Notes under the pieces: generated by a model
What the model was told of the DNA's origin: nothing
Database searches by the model: none
Seen by the model: only the letters and a program-made list of their open reading frames with translations
DNA from: an uncultured Nitrospira sp.
GTDB lineage: Bacteria; Nitrospirota; Nitrospiria; Nitrospirales; Nitrospiraceae
Assembly: GCA_902500825.1 (NCBI GenBank)
Contig: CABVRX010000004.1
Span: 151,949-215,948 of the forward strand
Direction: 5' to 3'
DNA length: 64,000 nucleotides
Shown: piece after piece, positions 17,729 through 24,377 of the stretch
Position numbering within the stretch: the stretch's first letter is position 1
Layout of the letters: each line of letters starts with the position of its first letter
Program-made: the position numbers and the translations under genes

Positions 17729-17950
17729 TCAGGACTCGAAAGCGCTGCGAGGGATACCGCTCTGTCGGATGATGGCCTACAGCGTGCTGATTCTGATTTC
17801 GGCATGATCAGGAATTGGGACTGTTGCGGTTCCACCATCGATACGCCGTTGCATGACCATATGACTGCCTCGTTGCCGAACGATCTGGAAGCCATGTTGT
17901 TCAAGGATGCGGCACACATCCAGGCCGGAAAGGATACGGAGCTTACCCAT
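17729..17950 (-). pseudogene. hicA: HicA-family toxin truncated by an amber codon
   Basis: The frame starts at ATG 17950 (MGKLRILSGLDVCRILEQHG), overlapping hicB by 8 nt. It contains the catalytic RQRGSHMVMQ, with its His intact, and TVPIPDHAEIRISTL. A TAG at 17779-17777 then stops it after 57 residues. The same frame continues as AIIRQSGIPRSAFES to TGA at 17731-17729, which is the normal HicA C-terminal helix (TLRSIIRQSGI in relatives). So a one-codon nonsense change has removed about 15 residues. The remaining protein may be inactive, or the stop may be read through. HicA normally cleaves mRNA on ribosomes. Confidence 0.8.
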
Positions 17951-18167
17951 GCGCCGCTTCAAAACGGGTAACAAAGATCTGTGTGTGAAGTCGGCGTTCT
18001 ACTTCGGCAGGATCGGCACATTCTAAAAACAGCTCGACCGCTTCCTTCAAATTCGCGGTGGCGGATTCAACGGTGTCTCCTTGGCTGGCTACGTCGAGTT
18101 CAGGGCAGAGCGCGACATATCCCGCCCCTTCCTTCTCTACGATTGCCGTGTAGCTTCTGGATGCCAT
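17943..18167 (-). CDS. hicB: HicB-family antitoxin
   Basis: A 74-residue HicB with the partial RNase H-like fold: SYTAIVEKEGAGYVALCPEL, DVASQGDTVESATANLKEAV and ELFLECADP. It lacks the long C-terminal DNA-binding domain found in larger HicB proteins, so autorepression would need another factor or this short form. It precedes hicA and overlaps it by 8 nt. The order antitoxin-then-toxin is common for this subtype. Because HicA next to it is truncated, HicB may be a leftover. Confidence 0.92.
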   Translation of the reverse strand: MASRSYTAIVEKEGAGYVALCPELDVASQGDTVESATANLKEAVELFLECADPAEVERRLHTQIFVTRFEAAHG

Positions 18168-18193
18168 GTTTCACCCTACTTCTTTAATCCTAT

Positions 18194-18213
18194 CTATCGA
18201 TAGTCTCATTATA
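18194..18213 (-). promoter_or_regulatory. hicBA promoter/operator candidate
   Basis: On the minus strand a perfect TATAAT (18213-18208) is followed immediately by the 10-bp palindrome CTATCGATAG (18203-18194), about 27 nt before the hicB start. The layout of a -10 box with an adjacent palindrome fits an autoregulated toxin-antitoxin promoter. No convincing -35 box is seen. Confidence 0.45.
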
Positions 18214-18312
18214 GTCAATCCTTTGCCCAGTGCCTAGCGAAGGTCTCAAAAACATAATGAGGAGATTTATCCCCGACACTTCAGCTTCAAGTTCAGGTTC
18301 GAACAAATGGGT

Positions 18313-19047
18313 TTAGAACAGCCCCGCAATCCCGGTGGAAATTTTCTCTTGGACGATCGGGGTGGCTTCGGGAATGTCTAAACTTTTTTGCCGCACGTGG
18401 CCGACCATTCTCATCTGTTGAACCTTCGAGCCGGCTGACTGATGTCCGATCGCTTTGCCGATCTTCCGGTCGGTAATTTGGACGTCGGTGACGCACAAAT
18501 AGGTCACGCCATCTTCCTTTGGCGGCGGTTGCGCACCGGGGAACCCGGACATGCCGCCAAATCCCGCTCGTCCACCGCTCATGGCCATGACCTGTTTCAT
18601 CATGGCGTTCATATCCGGCATACCGGCCATGCCCATTGCAGGCCCGTCACCCATAGAACTGGCAGAAACCATAGCCGCGCCTCCGCTGCTGATACCGGCA
18701 CCTGGACCAGCTTTCGCCACCGCTTCCGGCGTCACACTATCGGCTGCTTTGTGGCAGTAGATGACCTTGGCCTGTATCCAGTAGTTCGCCTGCTGCGGGT
18801 CCTGAACCAGTTGATATCCCTTTACCGTGAGTTTTGCGTTCACCTCGCTCAACGTCGCCTGTTGATTTTCGGAGACGTTTCTGAGTTGTGTATAAATGGT
18901 TCGGTTGGTGTTGGGATCGAGAAAGATCGTGTTGCTGTTCATGAGGCCGGATCGGATAACGTTTGAACAGCCGGTGACCAGCGTCATTAGGATTACAAGC
19001 GAAAGGGGGAGAAAGTGAGAGAGAGTACGTCTGAACATGATAGGCAT
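18313..19047 (-). CDS. TraT-like lipoprotein with Met/Gly-rich insert
   Basis: A 244-residue protein with signal peptide and lipobox VTGC. TraT-family features are SNTIFLDPNTNRTIYTQLRN, KLTVKGYQLVQDPQQANYWI, QAKVIYC, TYLCVTDVQITDR and the end ATPIVQEKISTGIAGLF. TraT in F-like plasmids is an outer-membrane lipoprotein for surface exclusion and serum resistance. In place of the hydrophobic Gly-rich turns of TraT, the centre (about residues 115-175) has a Met/Gly-rich stretch such as SSMGDGPAMGMAGMPDMNAM. No conjugation genes are nearby, so a chromosomal envelope role is likelier. The start overlaps the stop of the next TraT-like gene by one base (TAATG), which indicates coupling. Confidence 0.78.
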   Translation of the reverse strand: MPIMFRRTLSHFLPLSLVILMTLVTGCSNVIRSGLMNSNTIFLDPNTNRTIYTQLRNVSENQQATLSEVNAKLTVKGYQLVQDPQQANYWIQAKVIYCHKAADSVTPEAVAKAGPGAGISSGGAAMVSASSMGDGPAMGMAGMPDMNAMMKQVMAMSGGRAGFGGMSGFPGAQPPPKEDGVTYLCVTDVQITDRKIGKAIGHQSAGSKVQQMRMVGHVRQKSLDIPEATPIVQEKISTGIAGLF

Positions 19048-19748
19048 TAAAAGTTTCCTGCCACCGCAGCGCTCAGTTTCTGTTGAAGCAACGGCGTCGC
19101 TTCGGCTTCATCGAGCTTTTTTTGGTGCACATCGGCAGCCAGTCTGGTCTGGTACACACCAGACTCCTCCCCTGTGCCTGCCTTCATTCCTCCGGGAAGG
19201 GGCACGGCGCCTTGTTCCGTGATCTGGACGTCGGCCACGCAGGCATAGTTGACGTCATCCGGCATCTTGGGAGTTGATGGGGAAGAACTGATCAATTCAC
19301 TGATTCCTTGGATCGCGCTCAAACCTATCGACGCCGCCGTGCCGGCCGCCGCGCCATACGGTCCGGCCATGCTTGCCATGCTGGTGAGGCCTTGCATGGC
19401 CCCCATCGTCGAGTTGAACGCAGATCCATAGCCGCTTGCCACCATGGCCTCGACCGGCATCTCTGGCTTCGTGATGTTGCAGTAGACGATGTTCGCCAAC
19501 ACGATGTACTGCGCACTGTCCGGATCGTTCACGACCTGATATCCCTTCTCGGCTATGCGTGGTCCGAGATCATGAAACGAGACGCCCTGATTATCGGACG
19601 AATTGCGGACCTGGATGAACACCGTTTTGTGCGTGCTGGGCGTCAGGAAGAAGGTGTTGCTGGAGATAAGATCCGTGTCTTTGATGTTGCCGGCGTGTGA
19701 ATTGAGGGGGAGCGCAAGGAGCAGAACGAAAAGTGCCTGGTACCGCAT
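19047..19748 (-). CDS. TraT-like exported protein, paralogue without lipobox
   Basis: A 233-residue paralogue and first gene of the pair. Signal peptide MRYQALFVLLLALPLNSHAG ends in a signal peptidase I type site (SHA-G), and no lipobox Cys is present, so it is probably periplasmic. TraT features are SSNTFFLTPSTHKTVFIQVR, GPRIAEKGYQVVNDPDSAQY, VLANIVYC, NYACVADVQITEQG and the ending ATPLLQQKLSAAVAGNF. The central part (about 105-150) keeps the Ala/Gly-rich hydrophobic turns of TraT (MAGPYGAAAGTAASIGLSA). The two genes probably arose by duplication and may form a hetero-oligomer. Confidence 0.78.
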   Translation of the reverse strand: MRYQALFVLLLALPLNSHAGNIKDTDLISSNTFFLTPSTHKTVFIQVRNSSDNQGVSFHDLGPRIAEKGYQVVNDPDSAQYIVLANIVYCNITKPEMPVEAMVASGYGSAFNSTMGAMQGLTSMASMAGPYGAAAGTAASIGLSAIQGISELISSSPSTPKMPDDVNYACVADVQITEQGAVPLPGGMKAGTGEESGVYQTRLAADVHQKKLDEAEATPLLQQKLSAAVAGNF

Positions 19749-19916
19749 TGACGCCTCAGCTCAAAGCCGAGCGGATTCTACGCAAGAGCCAGGCGGAATA
19801 GCAACGGTCACATGAAGCTGAAATGGAAGATTTTCACGACTGATAGGCTTGAAGAATCACCTCACGTGATCCATCTATCCTGCCGACTCACCATGAGCCG
19901 TTCACCTGTGCAGCGC

Positions 19917-21461
19917 TCAGACCGCCGTTCCCATACGGGATTCATCGACGAATGTCTCGGTGGAATCGTCGATGGCCCGACCCTGGCGGCCTTTCGCCGG
20001 TAGGATGTAGAGCTGCTTCGCGTCGATCTTGTCTTTCTTCTCCGGCGGTGGAGTCATTTCGTAGACGACCGGCCGGCGGTGATCCGCCATTTGCAGCTCG
20101 GGATTGTAGACGCTGTTGAACTTCCACAACATCTTGATGAAGTTGGTCTGCCCCCGCATCAGATGCCCCGCTGCGATCTTGGCCGTGCCTTTGAGCGCAG
20201 CCCAGCCCAGATGTTTCTTGTTCAAGATCTGTTGCGTCTTCACCAGTTCCGCGTAGAACTCCGGAAGCGGCATCTTAGTCGGCATCACGGCGTGTTGAAT
20301 ATCAAACAGACGGTAATCCCGCGTGTGGAGTTTGCGGGATTCCGTGACCCAGCTCTCGGTGCCGGGGTACGGAGTGTTGACGCTGATATTCACGATTTCC
20401 GGAATGTCCAAACACCACTGCCGAACGGTCTCGAACCGCTCCCGATCCCAATCCGGATCGGCGATGAGATTGATGGCGACTGTGATCCCAAGAGACCGTG
20501 CAAATTCGAGCGCCTCGAAGTTTCTGCCCAGCGAGATGCGCTTCCGATGCATCTTGAGGCCTTCCGCGTCGATCGCCTCCACGCCCAAGAACATGTACTG
20601 AAGCCCGAGCGTCTTCCAAAATTGGAAGACTTCTTTGTTTCGCAGCAAGACATCGCCCCGTGTCTCCATATAGTACTGTTTCTTGATCCCTCGCCGCGCC
20701 ACGGCTTCACCGATCTCCATGCCCTGCTTGGCTTGGATGAAGGCGACGTCGTCGACCAGAAAAATACCCGGCTCTTGAACTTGCTCCAACTCCTCCACGG
20801 CTTTCTCGGTGCTGACCGTGCGATAGCTGCGGCCATAAAAGGTCCAGGCGCTGCAGAAGGAACAATCCCAGGGACAACCCCTCGCAAACTCGACGGACGC
20901 GCAAGGGTCGAGCACACCGATGAAGTATTTGTGCCGATTGCGGAGCAGATCGCGCGCCGGACGGACATCGTCCAGATTTTCGATGAATTGTGCCGGAGGT
21001 CCTTCGCCGTCAAGCGTGACAACTCCTGGAACTTTCGCGATCGCCTTGCGATCCTGTTCGACCGCCATCAACAGTTTGGGAGCTGCGACCTCCCCTTCGC
21101 CTTTCAGCACGCAATCGATGGCCCCGTTGCCATGCTCCAAAAAATCCTTGGCGACAAACGAGGCGCTATGCCCACCCACGAAGACAAAGGAGTTCGGCAA
21201 TTCCTGTTTGGTCAGCTTCGCCAAATCCACGATCTCTGGAACATTCGCCAGGTAATTACAGCCGAACGCAACGGCGTCAGGCTTCCAGGTCCGGATAAGC
21301 GCCTCGTAGTCTTTCCACGTATCCGCCTGCAAGTCGATCAACCGGACATCGTGTCCCGCTTGGCGGCACGCCTGCGCCACCATCTCGAGGCCAAGGGGTT
21401 CCAGACGCAGATAAATCTTGGTGTACATGAGCGGACCGGGATGGACTACGAGGAACTTCAT
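19917..21461 (-). CDS. hpnR: hopanoid C-3 methylase (B12-binding radical SAM enzyme)
   Basis: A 514-residue protein. An N-terminal cobalamin-binding Rossmann domain (residues about 1-130: KFLVVHPGPLMYTKIYLRLE, VAFGCNYLANVPE, FVFVGGHSASF) precedes a radical SAM core. The cluster motif is CPWDCSFC (Cys196, Cys200, Cys203). HpnR adds a methyl group at C-3 of the hopanoid A ring from S-adenosylmethionine via methylcobalamin; the opening PGPLMYTKIYLRLEPLGLE is what I know from this subfamily. Other B12 radical SAM enzymes of unknown substrate look similar, so confidence in the exact reaction is moderate. It is monocistronic, with no other hopanoid genes in the window. Divergent from it is a HTH/Zn-ribbon gene with an inverted repeat in between. 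Confidence 0.85.
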   Translation of the reverse strand: MKFLVVHPGPLMYTKIYLRLEPLGLEMVAQACRQAGHDVRLIDLQADTWKDYEALIRTWKPDAVAFGCNYLANVPEIVDLAKLTKQELPNSFVFVGGHSASFVAKDFLEHGNGAIDCVLKGEGEVAAPKLLMAVEQDRKAIAKVPGVVTLDGEGPPAQFIENLDDVRPARDLLRNRHKYFIGVLDPCASVEFARGCPWDCSFCSAWTFYGRSYRTVSTEKAVEELEQVQEPGIFLVDDVAFIQAKQGMEIGEAVARRGIKKQYYMETRGDVLLRNKEVFQFWKTLGLQYMFLGVEAIDAEGLKMHRKRISLGRNFEALEFARSLGITVAINLIADPDWDRERFETVRQWCLDIPEIVNISVNTPYPGTESWVTESRKLHTRDYRLFDIQHAVMPTKMPLPEFYAELVKTQQILNKKHLGWAALKGTAKIAAGHLMRGQTNFIKMLWKFNSVYNPELQMADHRRPVVYEMTPPPEKKDKIDAKQLYILPAKGRQGRAIDDSTETFVDESRMGTAV

Positions 21462-21615
21462 TGTCCCAAACCTCCTGATCTATGGCACGCTAGACCGGAA
21501 GAAAACTGTTTCGTGATACGAAGGACTGGTCCGGCCCGCTTGGTTACTGGTTAGTCGTGATGTGACAATTGATGCAGGGACGGATTTTGCCAGATTGGAG
21601 GCGTTGGTGCAACCG

Positions 21616-21634
21616 TTAAGTGCTCAAGACTTAA
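21616..21634. promoter_or_regulatory. inverted repeat in the hpnR divergent promoter region
   Basis: Arms TTAAGT and ACTTAA around GCTCAAG form a 6-bp inverted repeat. It lies about 155 nt upstream of hpnR and 67 nt upstream of the HTH/Zn-ribbon gene. It is a candidate regulator site for either promoter, short enough to have arisen by chance. Confidence 0.3.
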
Positions 21635-21700
21635 GATGATTCGTGGAAACCTCACTCAGATCATCTGGCTTTTCTTTGATCTCGTCCTTACCATACGGGC

Positions 21701-22069
21701 ATGCTGTCTCCCGAACGCACGCTCCGCCAGCGCATTATTGAGCTTCTGACCGACCGCCGGATGACGACCGATCAACTGGCTCGGCTGCTCGGTATTCCGG
21801 AACGGGAGGTGGAGGAACACTTGGCTCATGTGGTAAAAACGGTGGCTCGGGACCGTTCACAACGGTTTATTCTTGAACCGTCCATGTGCTTGGATTGTGA
21901 GTTTATGTTTCGCGACCGAACAAGATTGACACGACCAAGCCGCTGCCCACACTGTCGAAGTGAAGGGATTTCTGCTCCACGCTACGGAATCGATTCGCTT
22001 GGATCAGGATCTACTCACGCGAACACGAAGGCGTCACAGCAGAAAGATGCCAGGAAAGGATCACTATGA
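21701..22069 (+). CDS. winged-helix and zinc-ribbon transcriptional regulator
   Basis: A 122-residue protein with an N-terminal HTH (RTLRQRIIELLTDRRMTTDQ, then LARLLGIPEREVEEHLAHVV) and a zinc ribbon with two Cys pairs (SMCLDCEFMF and SRCPHCRSEG). This matches small predicted regulators of the COG3357 kind, known in archaea and some bacteria. The C-terminal 25 residues are basic and probably flexible. Divergent from hpnR, and its stop overlaps the next small lipoprotein gene (ATGA), so the two are translated together. Target genes are unknown. Confidence 0.82.
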   Translation: MLSPERTLRQRIIELLTDRRMTTDQLARLLGIPEREVEEHLAHVVKTVARDRSQRFILEPSMCLDCEFMFRDRTRLTRPSRCPHCRSEGISAPRYGIDSLGSGSTHANTKASQQKDARKGSL

Positions 22070-22287
22070 TAACCGCCCGACTCGTACTCTGTGCCCTCTG
22101 TTTGATGCTGCTCGGCTGCTCCGATCAGAAAGCGAAGGAGCTGTTTGAAACGGCCGCCTTCGAAGAAAACCAAGGGAATGTCCCTCATGCCAAGCAGCTC
22201 TACCAAGAACTGGTGAATCTCTACCCATCCACCAAAGTGGCCGAGATCGGTCGGGCACGGCTTGCCGATCTGGACAGCAGGAAATAG
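22066..22287 (+). CDS. small TPR-like lipoprotein
   Basis: A 73-residue protein with lipobox LLGC (Cys18) after MITARLVLCALCLMLLGC. The mature part is one TPR-like helical pair: AKELFETAAFEENQGNVPHA and KQLYQELVNLYPSTKVAEIG, as at the N-terminus of BamD or YbgF-like proteins. It is far shorter than these and carries just one repeat. Its ATG overlaps the stop of the regulator gene by 4 nt. It probably sits at the inner or outer membrane facing the periplasm. Function unknown. Confidence 0.78.
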   Translation: MITARLVLCALCLMLLGCSDQKAKELFETAAFEENQGNVPHAKQLYQELVNLYPSTKVAEIGRARLADLDSRK

Positions 22288-22360
22288 ACGCGCGCGACGA
22301 CATGCCGACAGTCCTGGAAGACGTTCATGATTGCGAGCGTGCTCCGGCCAATCCTTTGGG

Positions 22361-23194
22361 TTATGAAGGAGTAGCCATATCCGGTCGTCGCCGAGGAAAC
22401 CACGGGAAAAAGGCATTGGTCGTCGCCTGATAGGCTTTATACTCCTCTCCCCGGCTTGAAAGCGCTTGTGCTTCTGTCCGTGGGATACCCGTCAGCTTGA
22501 GCAGGGCGAGCCCCATCCCGATCGGCCCGATCCAGGTGAAGATCCAACCGGGTGCCCCCAACGTCATCACAACGTACGAGCACCAGTGCAGCCATTCGAA
22601 AAAATAGTTGGGATGGCGTGAGTATTTCCAGAGACCTTCTCGGCAGACGCGGCCCTGATGTCTTGGGTCGGCCCGGAAGTGGGCAAGTTGTCTGTCGGCT
22701 CTAGCCTCACCGGCGACTGCGACGCCCCAGATCATCAAACCAATGAGCTCAACCAATGCGGAGGGTGGACGTGGATTCCACATCAGCACCAGAAACGGGA
22801 GCGAAAAGGCCGCCACGGCCAGCGCTTGCAGCAGAAAGTACGCGAGCATTTTGGCGGACCCCGCCTCACCCCACTCCTCCCGAAGCCGACGATACCGGGC
22901 ATCCTCTTCTTTGCCGATCACGCGATTGAACAGAATGTGGAGACCCAGTCGTCCCGCATAGAGTGTCACGAGCATCACGGGTAGAAAGACTCGCGAGAAA
23001 CCGCCGCTTGCTTGTGTGGCATACCACAGCACGGCAAGAATAAGTCCAAAGCACCATCCGACATCTCCAATCGCGGCATTCCTGGTCTTCCGCTGCACGG
23101 CCCACAACACGCCCATAACCACTGTCATGAAGAGATACGCCGTCAGGACAAGCGGCAGCGGATCCGATGCAAATATCCCGTTCTCTGGTTCCAT
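22361..23194 (-). CDS. DUF1295 membrane protein (steroid 5-alpha-reductase-like)
   Basis: A 277-residue integral membrane protein with about six hydrophobic segments. The C-terminal signature GLWKYSRHPNYFFEWLHW is diagnostic of DUF1295, related to steroid 5-alpha-reductases and isoprenylcysteine methyltransferases. The middle shows WGVAVAGEARADRQLAHFRA and DPRHQGRVCREGLW. Members may reduce or methylate lipid substrates with NADPH or SAM; the substrate here is unknown. It lies 13 nt after the SDR gene and probably shares its transcript. The hpnR gene about 1 kb away makes a lipid role attractive but unproven. Confidence 0.88.
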   Translation of the reverse strand: MEPENGIFASDPLPLVLTAYLFMTVVMGVLWAVQRKTRNAAIGDVGWCFGLILAVLWYATQASGGFSRVFLPVMLVTLYAGRLGLHILFNRVIGKEEDARYRRLREEWGEAGSAKMLAYFLLQALAVAAFSLPFLVLMWNPRPPSALVELIGLMIWGVAVAGEARADRQLAHFRADPRHQGRVCREGLWKYSRHPNYFFEWLHWCSYVVMTLGAPGWIFTWIGPIGMGLALLKLTGIPRTEAQALSSRGEEYKAYQATTNAFFPWFPRRRPDMATPS

Positions 23195-23207
23195 GATCTT
23201 TTATGCC

Positions 23208-24089
23208 TCACAGTAAACTGGGTTCATAGTCCCACAAGTCGATACCTCGATGCACCCGACCTTTCAACCAACTCCGAAAGCCTGGTATGGGAAACGACAG
23301 GAGCGCCTGAATTTTTTCACAGTTCAGTGAGAGATCGGTGGGGCGCGGCGCGCCGATATGATTACGGGCATAGCCTTTCCCGAGACGGCCCTGCAGTTCC
23401 GGATACCAGGGCAGCAGTGCCTGGCCTATCTCCCATCGCGACAGACGTTCACGTCCCCCAAGGTGAAAGAGCCCGGACTCGCCCTTGCCGACTAACTCCC
23501 AGATCGCGCGCGCTATGGCTCCCGCCGGCAATGGACAACGATACTCATCAGCATAAAGAGTCACACTCTTGCCGCTCTTCACCGCCCGCCACATATCTTC
23601 GACAAAACTTCGATCGCCGTTCTGCGACGTACCGGCCGTCAAAACGATGCGAACCACGGTGTGACGAGGATTTTCCAATACCAGCTGTTCAGCCTCAAGC
23701 TTTGTCTTGCCGTAGAAGTTGATCGGATTGGGTGTATCGGCCTCACGATACCAACCAGCCCGGCCGTCGAAAACTTCGCCGCTCGACAAGAAGATAAAAG
23801 GAATGTCGTTGCAGAGACGGACGAGATGAGCTGTAGCCTCTACGTTGACGCGACGGGCCAGTTGGGGATCTTGCTCACAATCCTTTGTTCGGCTCAGGGC
23901 CGCGCAGTGGATGACGGCGCTGGGTTTGAGATCCCGCCAAGCCTGCTCGGCAGCGGCGAGATCCGTGAGGTCAAAGTCGGTTCGGCTAAGGCCCCGCACT
24001 TCCCAGTCCGGCGCCCAACGGGAGGCGGACGTCACACAGTACTGCCCAATTAGTCCCGCCGCCCCGGTGACGATGATTCGTGGCTTCAT
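23208..24089 (-). CDS. dTDP-4-dehydrorhamnose reductase-like SDR protein
   Basis: A 293-residue extended short-chain dehydrogenase of the RmlD type. The NAD(P)-binding motif is IIVTGAAGLIGQYCV, followed by VIHCAALSRTKDCEQDP and the catalytic region LSSGEVFDGRAGWYREADTP with NFYGKTKLEAEQL (Tyr-x-x-x-Lys). RmlD reduces dTDP-4-keto-rhamnose; the family also includes MAT2B-like sugar-nucleotide reductases. No other rml genes are in the window, so the substrate is uncertain. It is the first gene of a two-gene operon with the DUF1295 protein. Confidence 0.85.
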   Translation of the reverse strand: MKPRIIVTGAAGLIGQYCVTSASRWAPDWEVRGLSRTDFDLTDLAAAEQAWRDLKPSAVIHCAALSRTKDCEQDPQLARRVNVEATAHLVRLCNDIPFIFLSSGEVFDGRAGWYREADTPNPINFYGKTKLEAEQLVLENPRHTVVRIVLTAGTSQNGDRSFVEDMWRAVKSGKSVTLYADEYRCPLPAGAIARAIWELVGKGESGLFHLGGRERLSRWEIGQALLPWYPELQGRLGKGYARNHIGAPRPTDLSLNCEKIQALLSFPIPGFRSWLKGRVHRGIDLWDYEPSLL

Positions 24090-24173
24090 GGAGATTCCAT
24101 ATTGAAACGACCTTTTCTCAGAAACTCTCTCAAACTATCCTCTTCGATGAGTGAGTCGTTGCGTATCGGTTCC

Positions 24174-24189
24174 TGATGACACGTCATCA
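24174..24189. promoter_or_regulatory. palindrome upstream of the SDR-DUF1295 operon
   Basis: Arms TGATGA and TCATCA around CACG form a 6-bp inverted repeat. It lies about 85 nt upstream of the SDR gene start, in the 288-nt region between that gene and the end of the hybrid kinase, where I see nothing else. It is a candidate operator. Confidence 0.3.
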
Positions 24190-24377
24190 AGGCGCACAGG
24201 ATTTATGGGAGCGGGGATTCTACGACTTCAAGCTGCTCGTTGGAAGAGACTAGGAAGGGAGGTGAATATCGGCAGATGTGGAATCTAGAATATACCAGCC
24301 GTTGCTGCGTTGATCCGCTTGTGAACCAATATGATCGTGGGAATGTACGCGAAGGCTCTATGTCCTACTGACCTCTT

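Noticed and set aside
18313..19748. Plasmid-derived or conjugative element from TraT similarity
   Set aside because: No other transfer, replication or partition gene is nearby, so chromosomal TraT-like proteins are the simpler reading.
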